Part shown: positions 17,192 through 25,149 of the stretch, piece by piece
Layout of the letters: every line of letters starts with the position of its first letter
Position numbering within the stretch: the first letter of the stretch is position 1
Assembly: GCF_016881065.1 (NCBI RefSeq)
Contig: NZ_WXYN01000051.1
Coordinates: 248,001-312,000 of the forward strand
DNA from: Planococcus soli
Lineage (GTDB): Bacteria; Bacillota; Bacilli; Bacillales_A; Planococcaceae
Length of the DNA stretch: 64,000 nt
Direction: 5' to 3'
Notes under the pieces: generated by a model
Database searches by the model: none
What the model saw: only the letters and a program-made list of their open reading frames with translations
What the model was told of the DNA's origin: nothing
Program-made: the position numbers and the translations under genes

Positions 17192-18298
17192 ATGACATCA
17201 ATCGAAACAAAATCAGTGCATACCGCAACAATGAAAGAACGGACGATTCAATCGAAAGTTATGCCGCTTTACCAGACCTCGGCGTTTTCTTTTTCGTCTT
17301 TGGAAGAGCTTGAAGGCTACTACGAAGGAAATGGCACGTATTTGTATTCACGGACAGCCAATCCGAATACCGATGCTTTAGGGCAAACTGTAGCAGATTT
17401 GGAGATGGCTCCAAAAGGGGTTTCAGCATCATCGGGAACTTCTGCAATTCTGGCTGGGATTTTGTCAGTGGTTAAAGCAGGTGATCACATTTTGGCCGCT
17501 CAAGATGTCTATGGGGGAACCTTCCACTTATTGAAAGAAGAACTGGTCCTGATGGGAATTGGTGTCCATTTTGCTGATTTTTCGAATTTCAGCGAAATCG
17601 AGCAACTGTTAATCGATATGCCGGAAATCAAACTGGTTTTCAGCGAATCAATCACTAATCCTTTTTTGCGGATGGAAGATATTGAAGCTCTTTGCCAGTT
17701 GAAATCGACTTACGATGTCCGGATTATGATTGATAATACTTTTGCTACACCGTACACAACGACTCCTTATTCGCTTGGAGTGGATTTGGTCGCTCACAGT
17801 GCGACCAAGTATCTTGGCGGCCACAGCGACGTTACAGCAGGGGTTTTAGTGGGGGATGCAGAACTGATCGGCATTGCTGAAAAGCGGGTGGTGAACCTCG
17901 GATTGAATTTAAGCCCTTTTGAAGCGTGGTTGACCATTCGGGGCATTAAAACCCTTGCTCTTCGAATGAAAACTCAAACGGAAAATGCACAGGCAATTGC
18001 AGCATTTTTGGAAGGCAAAGCACGTGTCTGGTATCCGGGGGCAGGAGCCATTGTATCATTTGAATTGCCAGAATCAGTCGATGTATCGGAGTTCTTTTCT
18101 TCGCTCGGCTGGATAAAAATTGTTCCGACTTTGGCAGGCGTAGAGACGACAGTATCGTATCCATATGGGACTTCGCACAGAGCGCTGTCAGCAGAAGAAA
18201 AAGAAAAAATCGGTGTTACCCGCCAAGTCGTTCGGCTGTCGGCTGGAATTGAAGGTATTGAGGATATTTTAGAACAATTAGGCGCAGCGTTTGTTTAA
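17192..18298 (+). CDS. Cys/Met metabolism PLP-dependent enzyme (MetB/MGL family)
   Basis: A 368-residue fold-type I enzyme. Landmarks are YSRTANPNTDALGQTVADLE, the phosphate-binding SSGTSAI, DVYGGTFHLL, MIDNTFATPY with the PLP-binding Asp, and HSATKYLGGHSDVTAG with the PLP Lys. These place it with cystathionine gamma-synthase, cystathionine gamma-lyase or methionine gamma-lyase. Motifs alone do not separate these activities. It is translated from ATG 17192 after a weak ribosome binding site and may share a transcript with the upstream thioredoxin. Confidence 0.88.
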   Translation: MTSIETKSVHTATMKERTIQSKVMPLYQTSAFSFSSLEELEGYYEGNGTYLYSRTANPNTDALGQTVADLEMAPKGVSASSGTSAILAGILSVVKAGDHILAAQDVYGGTFHLLKEELVLMGIGVHFADFSNFSEIEQLLIDMPEIKLVFSESITNPFLRMEDIEALCQLKSTYDVRIMIDNTFATPYTTTPYSLGVDLVAHSATKYLGGHSDVTAGVLVGDAELIGIAEKRVVNLGLNLSPFEAWLTIRGIKTLALRMKTQTENAQAIAAFLEGKARVWYPGAGAIVSFELPESVDVSEFFSSLGWIKIVPTLAGVETTVSYPYGTSHRALSAEEKEKIGVTRQVVRLSAGIEGIEDILEQLGAAFV

Positions 18299-18382
18299 CT
18301 GAAAAAGAAGTGCAGAAAGCCGGTTTTGTTTGGTACAATGAGTGTTAGTGTTAATTGCCGGCGATAGGATGGTGTAAGTACA

Positions 18383-19540
18383 GTGATAATGGATTTAGTA
18401 TTCGCGATTGGTAGATTTTTTGTAAATCCGGTTTTATACATAGCATTGCTCGCTGCAGTGTTGTTGGGATATTATCGAGTAAAGAAAGAACGCAAGATTT
18501 TCAGGATTCGGATTGTCTACGGACTGACCGAATTTAAACGGCTTTTAAAAGATGGCTGGTTATATGCCCTCATTTTTTCTGTGCTGTTTGCAGGAATCGG
18601 TCTGGTTGTCCCGATCGGATGGCTGATTGCCTTGAGCATCGTATCCATTCTACTGATGGCGACGACTTTTTATCAGGCCGGTTCATTCATCTATTTAGCG
18701 GCAGCTGCAGTCGGAGTAAGCTGGTTGTTTCATACCAATGAATGGTCTTTGAATTTTGGAATGTTCAGATTCGAAGGAACAGAATTTGCTTTTCAATGGC
18801 TGATTCCCGTCGCCCTTATTGCAGGTGCGCTGGTATTTGCAGAAGGCAAACTGATCGATAAAGCTGCAGCGGAAGCCGCATCGCCCCGTCTGCATAAATC
18901 GGGTCGCGGCCTTAAAGCCGCAGCCTATATCTCAAAACGCCTGTGGCTATTGCCGATTTTAATGGTGGTGCCGGGTGAGTTAATTGATTCGTATGCACCC
19001 TATTGGCCACAGTTGCCGATTGGCGAAACCAGCTTTTCGCTGATTTTGTTCCCGTTCATCTTCGGATTCCAGGGACGTTCTCAGCGGACATTGCCGGTTT
19101 ATCTTTATCCGGTAATTGGCAAAGCCGTTTCAATTTTGGGAGTCAGTATTGTGGTAATCGGCTTGGTTTCCTTGTTATGGGAGCCATTGGCAATTGCTGC
19201 ACTTGCTGTCGGAGTGATTGGACGCATCGCCATCTCGATTCATTTTGCAGTGAAAGAGCGCAGCGGCAATTACGCCGTTACGCCGCAGTCTCAAGGAGTC
19301 ATGATTGTAGATGTGCTGCCGGGTTCGCCTGCTGATAAAATGGGCTTGCTGCGCGGAGAAGTAATCCGCAAAGTAAACGGCATTGCTATTGCAAACGAGT
19401 CGGAATTGTATGAAGCAATTCAGGTCAATGCGGCACATTGCCGATTAGAAGTGCTGGACCACAACTTGGAAGTGCGTTTGCGTCAGCACGTTATTTTCCG
19501 TCATGATCATCATCGATTGGGATTATTAGTGGTCAATTAA
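18383..19540 (+). CDS. minJ: MinJ-like division-site protein with PDZ domain
   Basis: A 385-residue membrane protein with about eight hydrophobic segments and a C-terminal PDZ domain (about 290-375: GVMIVDVLPGSPADKMGLLRGEVIRKVNG). This is the layout of B. subtilis MinJ, which bridges DivIVA and MinD to keep division at mid-cell. The gene order near ftsEX and csbA also matches. GTG 18383 is taken as start because the ribosome binding site AGGATGG is ten bases away; ATG 18389 is an alternative. Other PDZ membrane proteins look similar, so the symbol rests partly on synteny. Confidence 0.78.
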   Translation: MIMDLVFAIGRFFVNPVLYIALLAAVLLGYYRVKKERKIFRIRIVYGLTEFKRLLKDGWLYALIFSVLFAGIGLVVPIGWLIALSIVSILLMATTFYQAGSFIYLAAAAVGVSWLFHTNEWSLNFGMFRFEGTEFAFQWLIPVALIAGALVFAEGKLIDKAAAEAASPRLHKSGRGLKAAAYISKRLWLLPILMVVPGELIDSYAPYWPQLPIGETSFSLILFPFIFGFQGRSQRTLPVYLYPVIGKAVSILGVSIVVIGLVSLLWEPLAIAALAVGVIGRIAISIHFAVKERSGNYAVTPQSQGVMIVDVLPGSPADKMGLLRGEVIRKVNGIAIANESELYEAIQVNAAHCRLEVLDHNLEVRLRQHVIFRHDHHRLGLLVVN

Positions 19541-19552
19541 GGAGATAACCAA

Positions 19553-19810
19553 ATGGAATCAATGGTAACAAAATTTTTCCTGTCGCTGCTGGTACCAGGA
19601 TTGCTCGTCATTTTATTCACAAGAGTCACATTCAATCACATTGTTGCATTGATTTTGACTGTGGCACTGATAGCGGCAGCTGTTTATGCGGGTTATACCC
19701 ATACCTGGCTGCTGTTCGTCGCGAATGCGGCTTCTCTTACCGCCGGGTTCTGGTATTCTACCAGAATGTTCAATCGCAGGAAAAAAGCCGAAACTCATGA
19801 AAATGAGTAA
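19553..19810 (+). CDS. csbA: CsbA family (DUF2198) small membrane protein
   Basis: An 85-residue protein with two or three hydrophobic helices and a short basic, charged tail (NRRKKAETHENE). The motif LLVPGLLVILFTRVTFNHIVALILTVALI resembles CsbA, a small membrane protein of unknown function first found as a SigB target in B. subtilis. It starts at ATG 19553 after AAGGAGATAA, 12 bases past minJ. No SigB-like promoter was seen directly upstream. The last codons lie in the terminator stem. Confidence 0.75.
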   Translation: MESMVTKFFLSLLVPGLLVILFTRVTFNHIVALILTVALIAAAVYAGYTHTWLLFVANAASLTAGFWYSTRMFNRRKKAETHENE

Positions 19811-19821
19811 CGGCTTTTTTT
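19781..19821. terminator. Bidirectional terminator between csbA and azlD
   Basis: AAAAAAGCCG...ACTCAT-GAAA-ATGAGT...CGGCTTTTTT, with A and T runs on both flanks. It overlaps the csbA stop and lies between convergent genes. Confidence 0.88.
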
Positions 19822-19828
19822 TGTAAAT

Positions 19829-20134
19829 TTAAATAAAGACACTGAATACTGCCAGCACTGCAATAGAACCGAGTACGACGATCATCACATTGGCCCCTGT
19901 AAACGCAATGCCAAATGCTGCGAAGGCACCGATGACGCCAAACCAGATGTTTTCCTGTATAAAAAAGATCGCTGGAAAAATCAACGCGCCTAAAACAGCA
20001 TACGGAATATTGCGCAAGACGTTTTGAACGGGTTCTGGCAACTCCCGGCCTTCCAAAAATGTCAGCGGTATGGCACGGGGGATATAAGTCACCACGGCCA
20101 TGCCAAGTATCATCCACCAATACCACGAACCCAT
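19829..20134 (-). CDS. azlD: Branched-chain amino acid exporter subunit AzlD
   Basis: A 101-residue AzlD family protein, almost entirely hydrophobic with three or four helices. It contains the family motif TYIPRAIPLTFLEG near the start. It works with AzlC as a branched-chain amino acid efflux pair in B. subtilis. ATG 20134 overlaps the azlC stop by one base (TAATG), indicating tight coupling. The longer frame to 20164 would lie inside azlC and is not needed. Confidence 0.86.
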   Translation of the reverse strand: MGSWYWWMILGMAVVTYIPRAIPLTFLEGRELPEPVQNVLRNIPYAVLGALIFPAIFFIQENIWFGVIGAFAAFGIAFTGANVMIVVLGSIAVLAVFSVFI

Positions 20135-20826
20135 TACGCTTTCACACCTTTCCGGGAAATCCATTCAATGAAAATCGCTGAAGCCAAAGTCGAAACCATA
20201 ATGGCCCAGCCTGTGGACAGCCATTCGGTAAAATAAAAGAAGGAATTGACCAGCCCGGCTATCACTGCCAGACTAATTACTTTGCGATTGCCCCGCATCG
20301 AGGGCACTAATAAACCGACGAACATGGCATACAGCGCAATAGACATGGAAGCCTGAAGAAATTGAGGCAGGTTGGCCCCGATCAAGTGGCCGACTGCTGT
20401 AAAAATGATCCAGCTGCCATAAGCGATGACAATGACACCTGCTGCAAAAGCCGTGCTCAATTTATTGCCTTTTTGAGTAGCCAATACTGAAAAAGATTCG
20501 TCCGTAATGCCGAAAGCATAAAGCGCTTTTTTCCAACGGTCATCCGGCTGCATCTTTTCATTGAGTGAAGCTGTCATAAGGAAATGGCGGATGTTGACAA
20601 TAAAAGTGTTTAAAACAATAACCGCAGGTGCCACTCCTGCTGTAATGAGAGTCAAGGATATATACTGGGCAGCTCCAGCAAAAACAAAGATGCTCATCGC
20701 TGTTGCTTCCCATAGTGACAGGCCAGTAGTCTTTGCCAACAAACCAAATGTCAATGCTATCGGAAAATAGCCGATCGCTATACTGGTACCAGCCTTTATG
20801 CCGGCTGAAAATTCGCTTCCGCCCAT
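20134..20826 (-). CDS. azlC: Branched-chain amino acid exporter subunit AzlC
   Basis: A 230-residue AzlC family permease with about five or six hydrophobic segments. Family signatures are FPIALTFGLLAKTTGLSLWEA and FAGAAQYISL near the N-terminus and TDESFSV in the middle. With AzlD it exports branched-chain amino acids or analogues such as 4-azaleucine in B. subtilis. Start ATG 20826 follows AAGGAGCG. No AzlB-like regulator is adjacent. It is divergent from the TVP38-like gene. Confidence 0.88.
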   Translation of the reverse strand: MGGSEFSAGIKAGTSIAIGYFPIALTFGLLAKTTGLSLWEATAMSIFVFAGAAQYISLTLITAGVAPAVIVLNTFIVNIRHFLMTASLNEKMQPDDRWKKALYAFGITDESFSVLATQKGNKLSTAFAAGVIVIAYGSWIIFTAVGHLIGANLPQFLQASMSIALYAMFVGLLVPSMRGNRKVISLAVIAGLVNSFFYFTEWLSTGWAIMVSTLASAIFIEWISRKGVKA

Positions 20827-20965
20827 TTTTTTCGCTCCTTATGTATAGGTATTTCCTTTTCCAAACTCAGTGAAAGAGTGTAAAGTAATTATAATAGCAT
20901 ATCATAAAAGCTTTTTAGTTTTGAAGAGCATTTATTAAAATTTTGTATTTTAAAGGACTGAGCTT

Positions 20966-21595
20966 ATGTCGGATTTTTTTTCCATGGAGAATATTGTTGA
21001 ATTGACCCAGTCCTACCGGGCATTTGGTCCGCTGATCGGCTTCCTGCTGCCGTTCATCGAAGCTTTTCTGCCGTTTCTGCCGTTGTTCGTCTTTGTATTT
21101 GCCAATGCAACGGCCTACGGACTTTGGCTGGGCTTTCTATTATCCTGGGGCGGTTCAGTCCTGGGAGCCTATGCAGTATTCTTGCTGGTTCGCAAATATG
21201 GCCGGGCGCGACTGATGAACTTTATGACCCGGCATGAAAAAGTGCAAAAATTGATTCATTGGGTCGAGAGGAATGGTTTTGGTCCGCTGTTCTTGCTGCT
21301 GTGCCTGCCTTTTACTCCGTCGGCCCTCGTCAACCTGGTCGCAGGCTTGTCGGATATCCGCAAACATTACTACTTGCTGACGGTCATGGCCGGAAAGTTT
21401 GTTATGGTATTTACGATTTCGTTTGTAGGCTATGACCTGCGCGCTTTATTTACGCAGCCTGTGAGGACAGCGGTTGTCATCCTTGTCATCATACTGCTGT
21501 ATGTAATCGGTAAAATTCTTGAAAAACGTTTAAATAAAAAAGTGGAAGCCGATTTTCGATTGGCCAAAGAAGAACGTAAAAAGCAGAAGCAGTAA
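20966..21595 (+). CDS. TVP38/TMEM64 (VTT/DedA-like) membrane protein
   Basis: A 209-residue multi-pass protein with the VTT/SNARE-associated core. It has the re-entrant region FIEAFLPFLPLFVFVFANATAYGLWLGFLLSWGGSVLGAY and the conserved Arg-rich stretch VRKYGRARLMNF. The C-terminal tail is very basic. Members are putative lipid scramblases or transporters. B. subtilis has the paralogue yhjE close to addAB, consistent with the addB gene that follows here. Start ATG 20966; the ribosome binding site (AAAGGACTGAG) is moderate. Confidence 0.82.
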   Translation: MSDFFSMENIVELTQSYRAFGPLIGFLLPFIEAFLPFLPLFVFVFANATAYGLWLGFLLSWGGSVLGAYAVFLLVRKYGRARLMNFMTRHEKVQKLIHWVERNGFGPLFLLLCLPFTPSALVNLVAGLSDIRKHYYLLTVMAGKFVMVFTISFVGYDLRALFTQPVRTAVVILVIILLYVIGKILEKRLNKKVEADFRLAKEERKKQKQ

Positions 21596-21608
21596 TAGAT
21601 TATTAGAG

Positions 21609-21638
21609 TTGGCTATTAACCGCAGTTAATCGTATAAT
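21609..21638 (+). promoter_or_regulatory. SigA promoter of addBA
   Basis: TTGGCT (21609-21614), an 18-base spacer and a perfect TATAAT (21633-21638), 34 bases before addB. Confidence 0.7.
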
Positions 21639-21654
21639 AAGAACAAACGTTCTT
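21639..21654 (+). promoter_or_regulatory. LexA (SOS) box-like operator at addBA
   Basis: AAGAACAAACGTTCTT is a near-palindrome with GAAC-N4-GTTC. It matches the Bacillus LexA consensus CGAACRNRYGTTYC at 12 of 14 positions. It overlaps the predicted transcription start just after the -10 element, the usual repressor position. Confidence 0.6.
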
Positions 21655-21672
21655 ATTTGAGGGAGTGATCAT

Positions 21673-24600
21673 GTGTCTTTGCGCATAGTATATGGCAGAG
21701 CGGGAGCTGGAAAAACTCGTTTTGTTCAAGATGAAATTGTGGAAGAGCTAAAGCGGCAGGCTGATGGAGAACCGATTTTCCTTATCGTGCCGGACCAGAT
21801 GTCGTTTTCTACCGAGTATCGCCTTGCAGCGTCCTATGGCATGAATGGCATGATCCGCGCACAGGCGATTACCTTTAAGCGGCTTGCGTGGCGCGTACTT
21901 CAGGAAGTCGGGGGCATCAGCAGAAAAGAAGTGGATACATTCGGCTATCGAATGCTGATTCGGAGCCTGCTGGAAGAGCATCGCGACGATTTTCAATTGT
22001 TTCGCAGAGCTGCTGGAAAGCGGGGCTTTACCGATCAGATTGAACAACTGGTGAAGGAGTTTGCCCGCTATTGTGTAGACTGCGGGGAATTGAGCTCGAT
22101 CCGTTCTTCATTAGCGGAGGCAGGCGCACCAAAAACCTTGCTGGACAAAGCGGAAGACCTGGAATTGATCTTGACCGAGATCGAAAACCGTCTGGGCAAA
22201 GTATTTGTGGATTCTGAAGGCCATTTAGCCTTATTGAGTGAAAAAATTCCTTATTCCGATTTGGTCAAAACGGCCACGATCTATATCGATGGATTTGTGA
22301 CATTCACAGCAAGAGAGTATGAAATTCTTTTTGAACTAATGAAACATGCCAAATCAGTGACCATCGCCTTGCCGATGGATGAGCAAACCGACCCGAACGA
22401 CGAGCAGGCTTTGTTTTACCAGTCCGCCAATACAGCCCGCCGTTTGAGCGAAGAGGCTGCCAAAGAGGGCATCGAGATTGAAAATCCGGTGCACCTTGCT
22501 TTGCCGCGCCGTTTTGCTCAACCGGAACTCGAACATATCGAGCGGCATTTTGATGATTATCCATTGCCGAAAATTCAAGGGCATGGCCATGTGTCTTTGG
22601 TCGAGTCTTCGAACCGGCGCGCTGAGATGCATTCGGTTGCGCGAAGGATCAGAGATCAAGCGAGGAATGGCCTTCGCTATAGTGAAATTGCCATCCTGTA
22701 CCGGCAGCCCGAAATTTATGACGAATTGATCAATACCATTTTTCCGCAATATGACATACCGTATTTTATCAGCCAGAAAAAATCGATGCTGCATCATCCC
22801 TTGATTGAATTCAGCCGTTCGGTTCTTGAATCCGTCGTCTCCAATTATTCCTATGAGTCCGTGTTCCGGGCCGTTAAAACGGATTTATTTTTTCCATTGG
22901 GACCTGTTTCCAAGTGGCGGGAGCGAAGCGATGTACTGGAGAACTTCGTTATAGCCAATGGGATATATGGGGAACGCTGGTTTGAGGAAAAGCGCTGGTT
23001 TTACAAGAAATATCGCGGTCTGGAATTTCATACTTCTATACAAACAGATGAAGAATTGGCGGCACAGATGGAGCTTCATGCAGTCCGTGATTTGATCAGG
23101 GATCCTTTGGCCGAGTTAAAAGAGCACCTAAAGCATGCGAAAACCGGAAAAGACGTTGCGGAAGCTTTGTTCCTGTTTATCGAGAAAATGGATGTATACG
23201 CAAAAATTCAGGCGTTGAGAGAGCGTGAAGAAAATGAGCACCGCCTATTAGCAGCTACTGAACATGAACAGGCTTGGAACCAGTGGATTGGTGTGCTGGA
23301 TCAGTTTGTGCTGATGTTCGGAGACAAAGAAATCGACTTGGCAACAGCTGTTAAAATTTTGGATGAAGGATTTGAAACATTGGAATTTTCCCGCATTCCG
23401 CCTTCGCTGGACCAAGTGACGGTGTCTAAAATCGATTTGGCGCGTTTGATGGACATCAAGTCGGTTTTCGTCATCGGCGCCAATGATGGAGTACTGCCTA
23501 AACGGATCGAGCAGGAAGGGATTTTGACCGATACGGACCGGGATTGGTTTGCGCAAATTGGCTTTGAGTTGGCTCCGACGTCGAAGATGCGTTTAATGGA
23601 TGAAACCTATATGGTATATCGGACATTCACATCTGCCTCGGATTTGCTGACAGTATCATTTCCGATTGCAGATGAAGAAGGAAAAGCGCTGCTGCCTTCT
23701 CTTTATATCCAAAAATTGAAGGACATGCTGTCAATCGATCTAATCCCTGCAGTTATCGATCCGGAAGAACTGATGGACGCGTCACCGATGGCTTATATTT
23801 CACATCCTCGGGCGACATTGGCTTATTTGGCTTCGCAGATTCGCAGCGGAGACTTGACAGCCGAATGGCGTGCCGTTTTGGACTATTACCGTGAAGATCC
23901 GTTTTGGTCTTCTGTCATTGAGCGAATTTTAGCACCGATCAAACCAAACACAGCAGACCCATTGCGCCAAGACATTGCTGAACCATTATACGGCTCTCCC
24001 ATTTCATCCAGTGTTTCACGGGTTGAAACTTACTACAGCTGCCCATTTGCGCATTATGTTACTTACGGCCTTCGCCTTGAAGAGCGCAGCCAGTATAAAT
24101 TGGCGGCTCCTGCTATGGGAGATCTTTTCCATGCAGCGATCAAATGGATTTCGGACGAAGTGTTAAGGCTTGGCGTTTCCTGGTCATCTTTAACCCAAAC
24201 ACAATGCCAGAATTTGGCCAAAGAAGCAATTGAACAGTTGTCGCCTTATTTCGTCAATCATATCCTGATCAGCTCACACCGCTACCGCTATATTCAGCAC
24301 AAGCTGGAGGGCATCATCCGACAGACGGCGTTTATGCTCAGCAAGCACGCCAAAGTGTCCGGATTTGTGCCAGTGGCCTTGGAAGTCGGTTTTGGTCCGC
24401 AAGAAACGATTCCACCACTCGATATCCCGTTGAACAACGGCCGTAAGATGAATGTCCGCGGAAGGATAGACCGGATTGATTCAACCGAAATACATGGCAA
24501 ACCGTATTTGCGTGTGGTCGACTACAAGTCTTCCAAACAGGGGCTTGACCTCAGCAATGTCTATCATGGCCTGTCCTTGCAGACGTTCACGTATCTGGAT

Positions 24601-25149
24601 GTGGCATTGACCCACTCGGACCGCTGGCTTGGCGAGAGAGCGGAACCGGCAGGCGTACTTTATTTCCATATGCACAATCCGATGCTGAAACTGACCAAAT
24701 TGATGACTGCCGAGGAACTGGAAGAAGAAATGGCCAAATCATTTAAAATGAATGGGTTAGTCGTCGAAGATCCTGAAGTTATTCAAGCGATGGATGACGG
24801 AATTGAAGGCTATTCCAATGTCATCCCGGTTCGGCTCAATAAAAGCGGTACGGTGTCCGCTTCCCAGTCGAAAACAGTGGTCAAAGAAGATATGCAGGCG
24901 ATACGCCGATTTGTCCGGCGCAAGCATCAACATGCCGGCAACGGCATACTGGAAGGCAATACAAGCATCACTCCTTATAAAGTAAAAGAAGATACGCCCT
25001 GCCAGTTTTGTTCCTACCGTTCTGTCTGCCAATTCGACCCGGCAGATCCGGAACAAAGCTACCGCAAACTCCCCGCCTTGTCACCGGATAAGGCAGTAGA
25101 GTTGATCAGAAAGGAGGCTGCTGACGATGATACCGAAAAAACCGAGTGA
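21673..25149 (+). CDS. addB: AddB subunit of AddAB helicase-nuclease
   Basis: 1158 residues, full length for AddB. The N-terminus has a Walker A motif (GRAGAGKT, residues 8-15) on an inactivated helicase scaffold. The C-terminal RecB-like nuclease includes LRVVDYKSSKQGLDL. The Fe-S cluster Cys are visible as YYSCPF and CQFCSYRSVC near the C-terminus. AddAB resects double-strand breaks up to Chi for RecA loading. It starts at GTG 21673; an ATG at 21671 is out of frame. The end overlaps addA by 23 bases. Confidence 0.97.
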   Translation: MSLRIVYGRAGAGKTRFVQDEIVEELKRQADGEPIFLIVPDQMSFSTEYRLAASYGMNGMIRAQAITFKRLAWRVLQEVGGISRKEVDTFGYRMLIRSLLEEHRDDFQLFRRAAGKRGFTDQIEQLVKEFARYCVDCGELSSIRSSLAEAGAPKTLLDKAEDLELILTEIENRLGKVFVDSEGHLALLSEKIPYSDLVKTATIYIDGFVTFTAREYEILFELMKHAKSVTIALPMDEQTDPNDEQALFYQSANTARRLSEEAAKEGIEIENPVHLALPRRFAQPELEHIERHFDDYPLPKIQGHGHVSLVESSNRRAEMHSVARRIRDQARNGLRYSEIAILYRQPEIYDELINTIFPQYDIPYFISQKKSMLHHPLIEFSRSVLESVVSNYSYESVFRAVKTDLFFPLGPVSKWRERSDVLENFVIANGIYGERWFEEKRWFYKKYRGLEFHTSIQTDEELAAQMELHAVRDLIRDPLAELKEHLKHAKTGKDVAEALFLFIEKMDVYAKIQALREREENEHRLLAATEHEQAWNQWIGVLDQFVLMFGDKEIDLATAVKILDEGFETLEFSRIPPSLDQVTVSKIDLARLMDIKSVFVIGANDGVLPKRIEQEGILTDTDRDWFAQIGFELAPTSKMRLMDETYMVYRTFTSASDLLTVSFPIADEEGKALLPSLYIQKLKDMLSIDLIPAVIDPEELMDASPMAYISHPRATLAYLASQIRSGDLTAEWRAVLDYYREDPFWSSVIERILAPIKPNTADPLRQDIAEPLYGSPISSSVSRVETYYSCPFAHYVTYGLRLEERSQYKLAAPAMGDLFHAAIKWISDEVLRLGVSWSSLTQTQCQNLAKEAIEQLSPYFVNHILISSHRYRYIQHKLEGIIRQTAFMLSKHAKVSGFVPVALEVGFGPQETIPPLDIPLNNGRKMNVRGRIDRIDSTEIHGKPYLRVVDYKSSKQGLDLSNVYHGLSLQTFTYLDVALTHSDRWLGERAEPAGVLYFHMHNPMLKLTKLMTAEELEEEMAKSFKMNGLVVEDPEVIQAMDDGIEGYSNVIPVRLNKSGTVSASQSKTVVKEDMQAIRRFVRRKHQHAGNGILEGNTSITPYKVKEDTPCQFCSYRSVCQFDPADPEQSYRKLPALSPDKAVELIRKEAADDDTEKTE

